Source of the DNA: Acanthornis magna
Lineage: Eukaryota; Chordata; Aves; Passeriformes; Acanthizidae
Direction: 5' to 3'
Assembly: GCA_036785705.1 (NCBI GenBank)
Contig: JAWUZG010000028.1
Location: 1,426,001-1,490,000 of the forward strand
DNA length: 64,000 nucleotides
The notes beneath the pieces are model-generated. The model made no database searches. It had not been told where the DNA came from and saw nothing but the letters and a program-made list of their open reading frames with translations. A program made the translations under genes and the position numbers. How positions within the stretch are numbered: the stretch's first letter is position 1; every line of letters starts with the position of its first letter. Below are positions 62,606 to 64,000 of this stretch, piece after piece.

Positions 62606-64000
62606 TCTTTTAGCTTTAATGAATGGGATTAGGAAGCTGCTTGCTCAGGAAATGTTGCCCGTCCTTTGCCTGTGGAATGAGGAGAGCTGCTGCTGCCACG
62701 GTGGTGTGGCAGATGCTGATGGAGCCAGAGTTGTGCCTCATCCCATCCAGGCATGGTCCAGCAATGCAGGGAATGTTGAGTGTGGCTGGAAGGCTTCAAA
62801 ACTTCAAAACTGCAAAGTGCTCCGTGAGGTTGGATGGCTCTGAAGCTGTCGAACTGACACCTTCCTTCTGCGGGTCATGAGCTTCCAGGAGCTATGCCAA
62901 CTTTGAGCCGAGGAATTTTTGAGTGGAACCATGATCTGACCATGCCCCAGTGACAGAGAATCCATCAGGGTGTTTGTCATGCAGCCATTAATGACTTTGC
63001 TCTCAGCTACGTGCCTCATTTTTCACCTGGATTTGTCGGAATTTGTCTGGCTTCAGATTTCAAGCATTGATCTCTGCTGGGAGGCTGAAAACCTTTCTAT
63101 CATTCAATATATTTTTTAGGGGAAGAAACTAATGCTTTATAAATGTGGGCCTGTGCTAATGTCACTTTTTTGTACTTTTTTTCCTACATATGACATTTAA
63201 TGTCATTAAAAAAAAAACAAAACACCACTCTTCTTTTGCTTCTGCAAATGTTTGGAAAGGAATTACTGCAACTGTGGAGGTAGAGCTGGAACCACTGTAG
63301 GTGTAGCCATGTCTGATAAAAGGTTATTTTGACTGGGTGCCATTAGGAATTTAGTCCTGACAGCACAAATCTCACTGTGGGCTCCTCATGGCTGCCAGAG
63401 ACAGGAAGTTTGTGTTTGCATGGCCAACCTTGCTGAACTTGCTGCTGGGACTTAACTGCTCCAGGGAGCTGAACCTGCTGAAACAAAGCCAGTGTGGGCA
63501 GCAGTCTCCTCTCACCCGGTATGAAGATATACCCTGTTTCTTAATTTATTTCTCCCTGATCCCTATCTGTTGTTGTGAAACTCAAATTAATTCTTGCCAC
63601 TTAGGAGTCAGAAAATTTCCTGTTTATTGTCTGTAGGACCGATCAGTGTGGAAATTCTGTGGAGTGATATTGCTGAATTTTGAGCGAACAAGCTCACTTC
63701 TAGTAGTGTTTGCCTGTTTTATTTTTAACAGAAGATGAAGACTTAGAATGTACTGCTCTTTAATGATAAAAACATATTACAAATAGTAAGAATAATTAGC
63801 TTGAACTTTAGTCTGGTTATGGGAAAGACCTGAGTTCTGCTGGGCTTTGGCATTTAAGTATCTCTGTGGAGCTGGCCTAGAATCTTGAACCTTGGCCATA
63901 TAAATGATGGATTTGTGGCTTCTGTATGCAACCCCAAATTCAAAGATAAAAGAAAGAAAATGGAGAAGAAAAATGAGTAAGGAGGGGAACAGCCAGTCCT
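62606..64000. other. DPP6 intron 1, no exon seen
   Basis: Unique intronic DNA with a short A-run near 63209. No supported exon. Confidence 0.5.

Larger units (their letters stand above)
41564..64000 (+). other. DPP6: DPP6 intron 1 (5' portion)
   Basis: The intron begins with the GTAAGC donor. No acceptor plus exon encoding the conserved DPP6 membrane segment is seen before the window ends, so at least 22.4 kb of intron 1 is present. It contains the CpG island shore, the RE1-bearing minisatellite, a CR1 fragment, ancient SINE relics, an A25 run and an ATCC microsatellite. Very long first introns are usual for DPP6. Confidence 0.85.

Noticed and set aside
62310..62843. Frames encoding Ile-His-Pro-Ser or Met-Asp-Gly-Trp repeats
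   Set aside because: Direct translation of the ATCC microsatellite.
1..64000. CRISPR arrays, operons, prophage or other prokaryotic systems
   Set aside because: Composition, CR1 elements and the spliced DPP6 exon show vertebrate nuclear DNA. The only regular arrays are the minisatellite and the microsatellite.

Overview
The window looks like nuclear DNA from a bird. It is mostly AT-rich non-coding sequence with several truncated CR1 LINE copies typical of avian genomes, plus older MIR/L2/L3-like relics shared by amniotes. There are no mammalian Alu or L1 copies and no bacterial features. Only one protein-coding exon can be supported: the first coding exon of DPP6 (long isoform), on the + strand at 41363-41563. 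It ends at a clear splice donor (GAT|GTAAGC).

Layout: 1 to about 39,800 is upstream intergenic DNA. It carries CR1 copies at 4118-4862 (-), 4994-5275 (+), 8560-8680 (-), 10795-11565 (-), 31258-31615 (-) and 35490-35700 (-, old), along with several ancient SINE-like relics. A CpG island covers about 39,820-42,240 and holds the probable DPP6 promoter, its 5' UTR and exon 1. The island contains long T-runs, two potential G-quadruplexes and two minimal upstream ORFs. From 41564 to the end of the window is the start of DPP6 intron 1; exon 2, which should encode the membrane anchor, lies outside.

The most notable structure is in intron 1, about 2.1 kb after exon 1. A GC-rich minisatellite (43,696-44,302, unit 42-43 bp) has half of each unit closely matching the 21-bp RE1/NRSE element bound by the neuronal repressor REST/NRSF. 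I count 15 positions: 13 retain a recognisable RE1-like site (three with one mismatch, four with two, six with three) and 2 are destroyed by the same core change. DPP6 is a neuronal Kv4 channel partner, so an amplified run of REST sites in its first intron is a plausible regulatory device. It would be easy to miss because the array also produces long but spurious ORFs.

The rest of intron 1 holds a CR1 fragment (53344-53430), an A25 run, a few MIR/L2 relics and a roughly 200-bp ATCC microsatellite (62407-62605). Most other open reading frames in the window are short, lack any family resemblance and look like chance.
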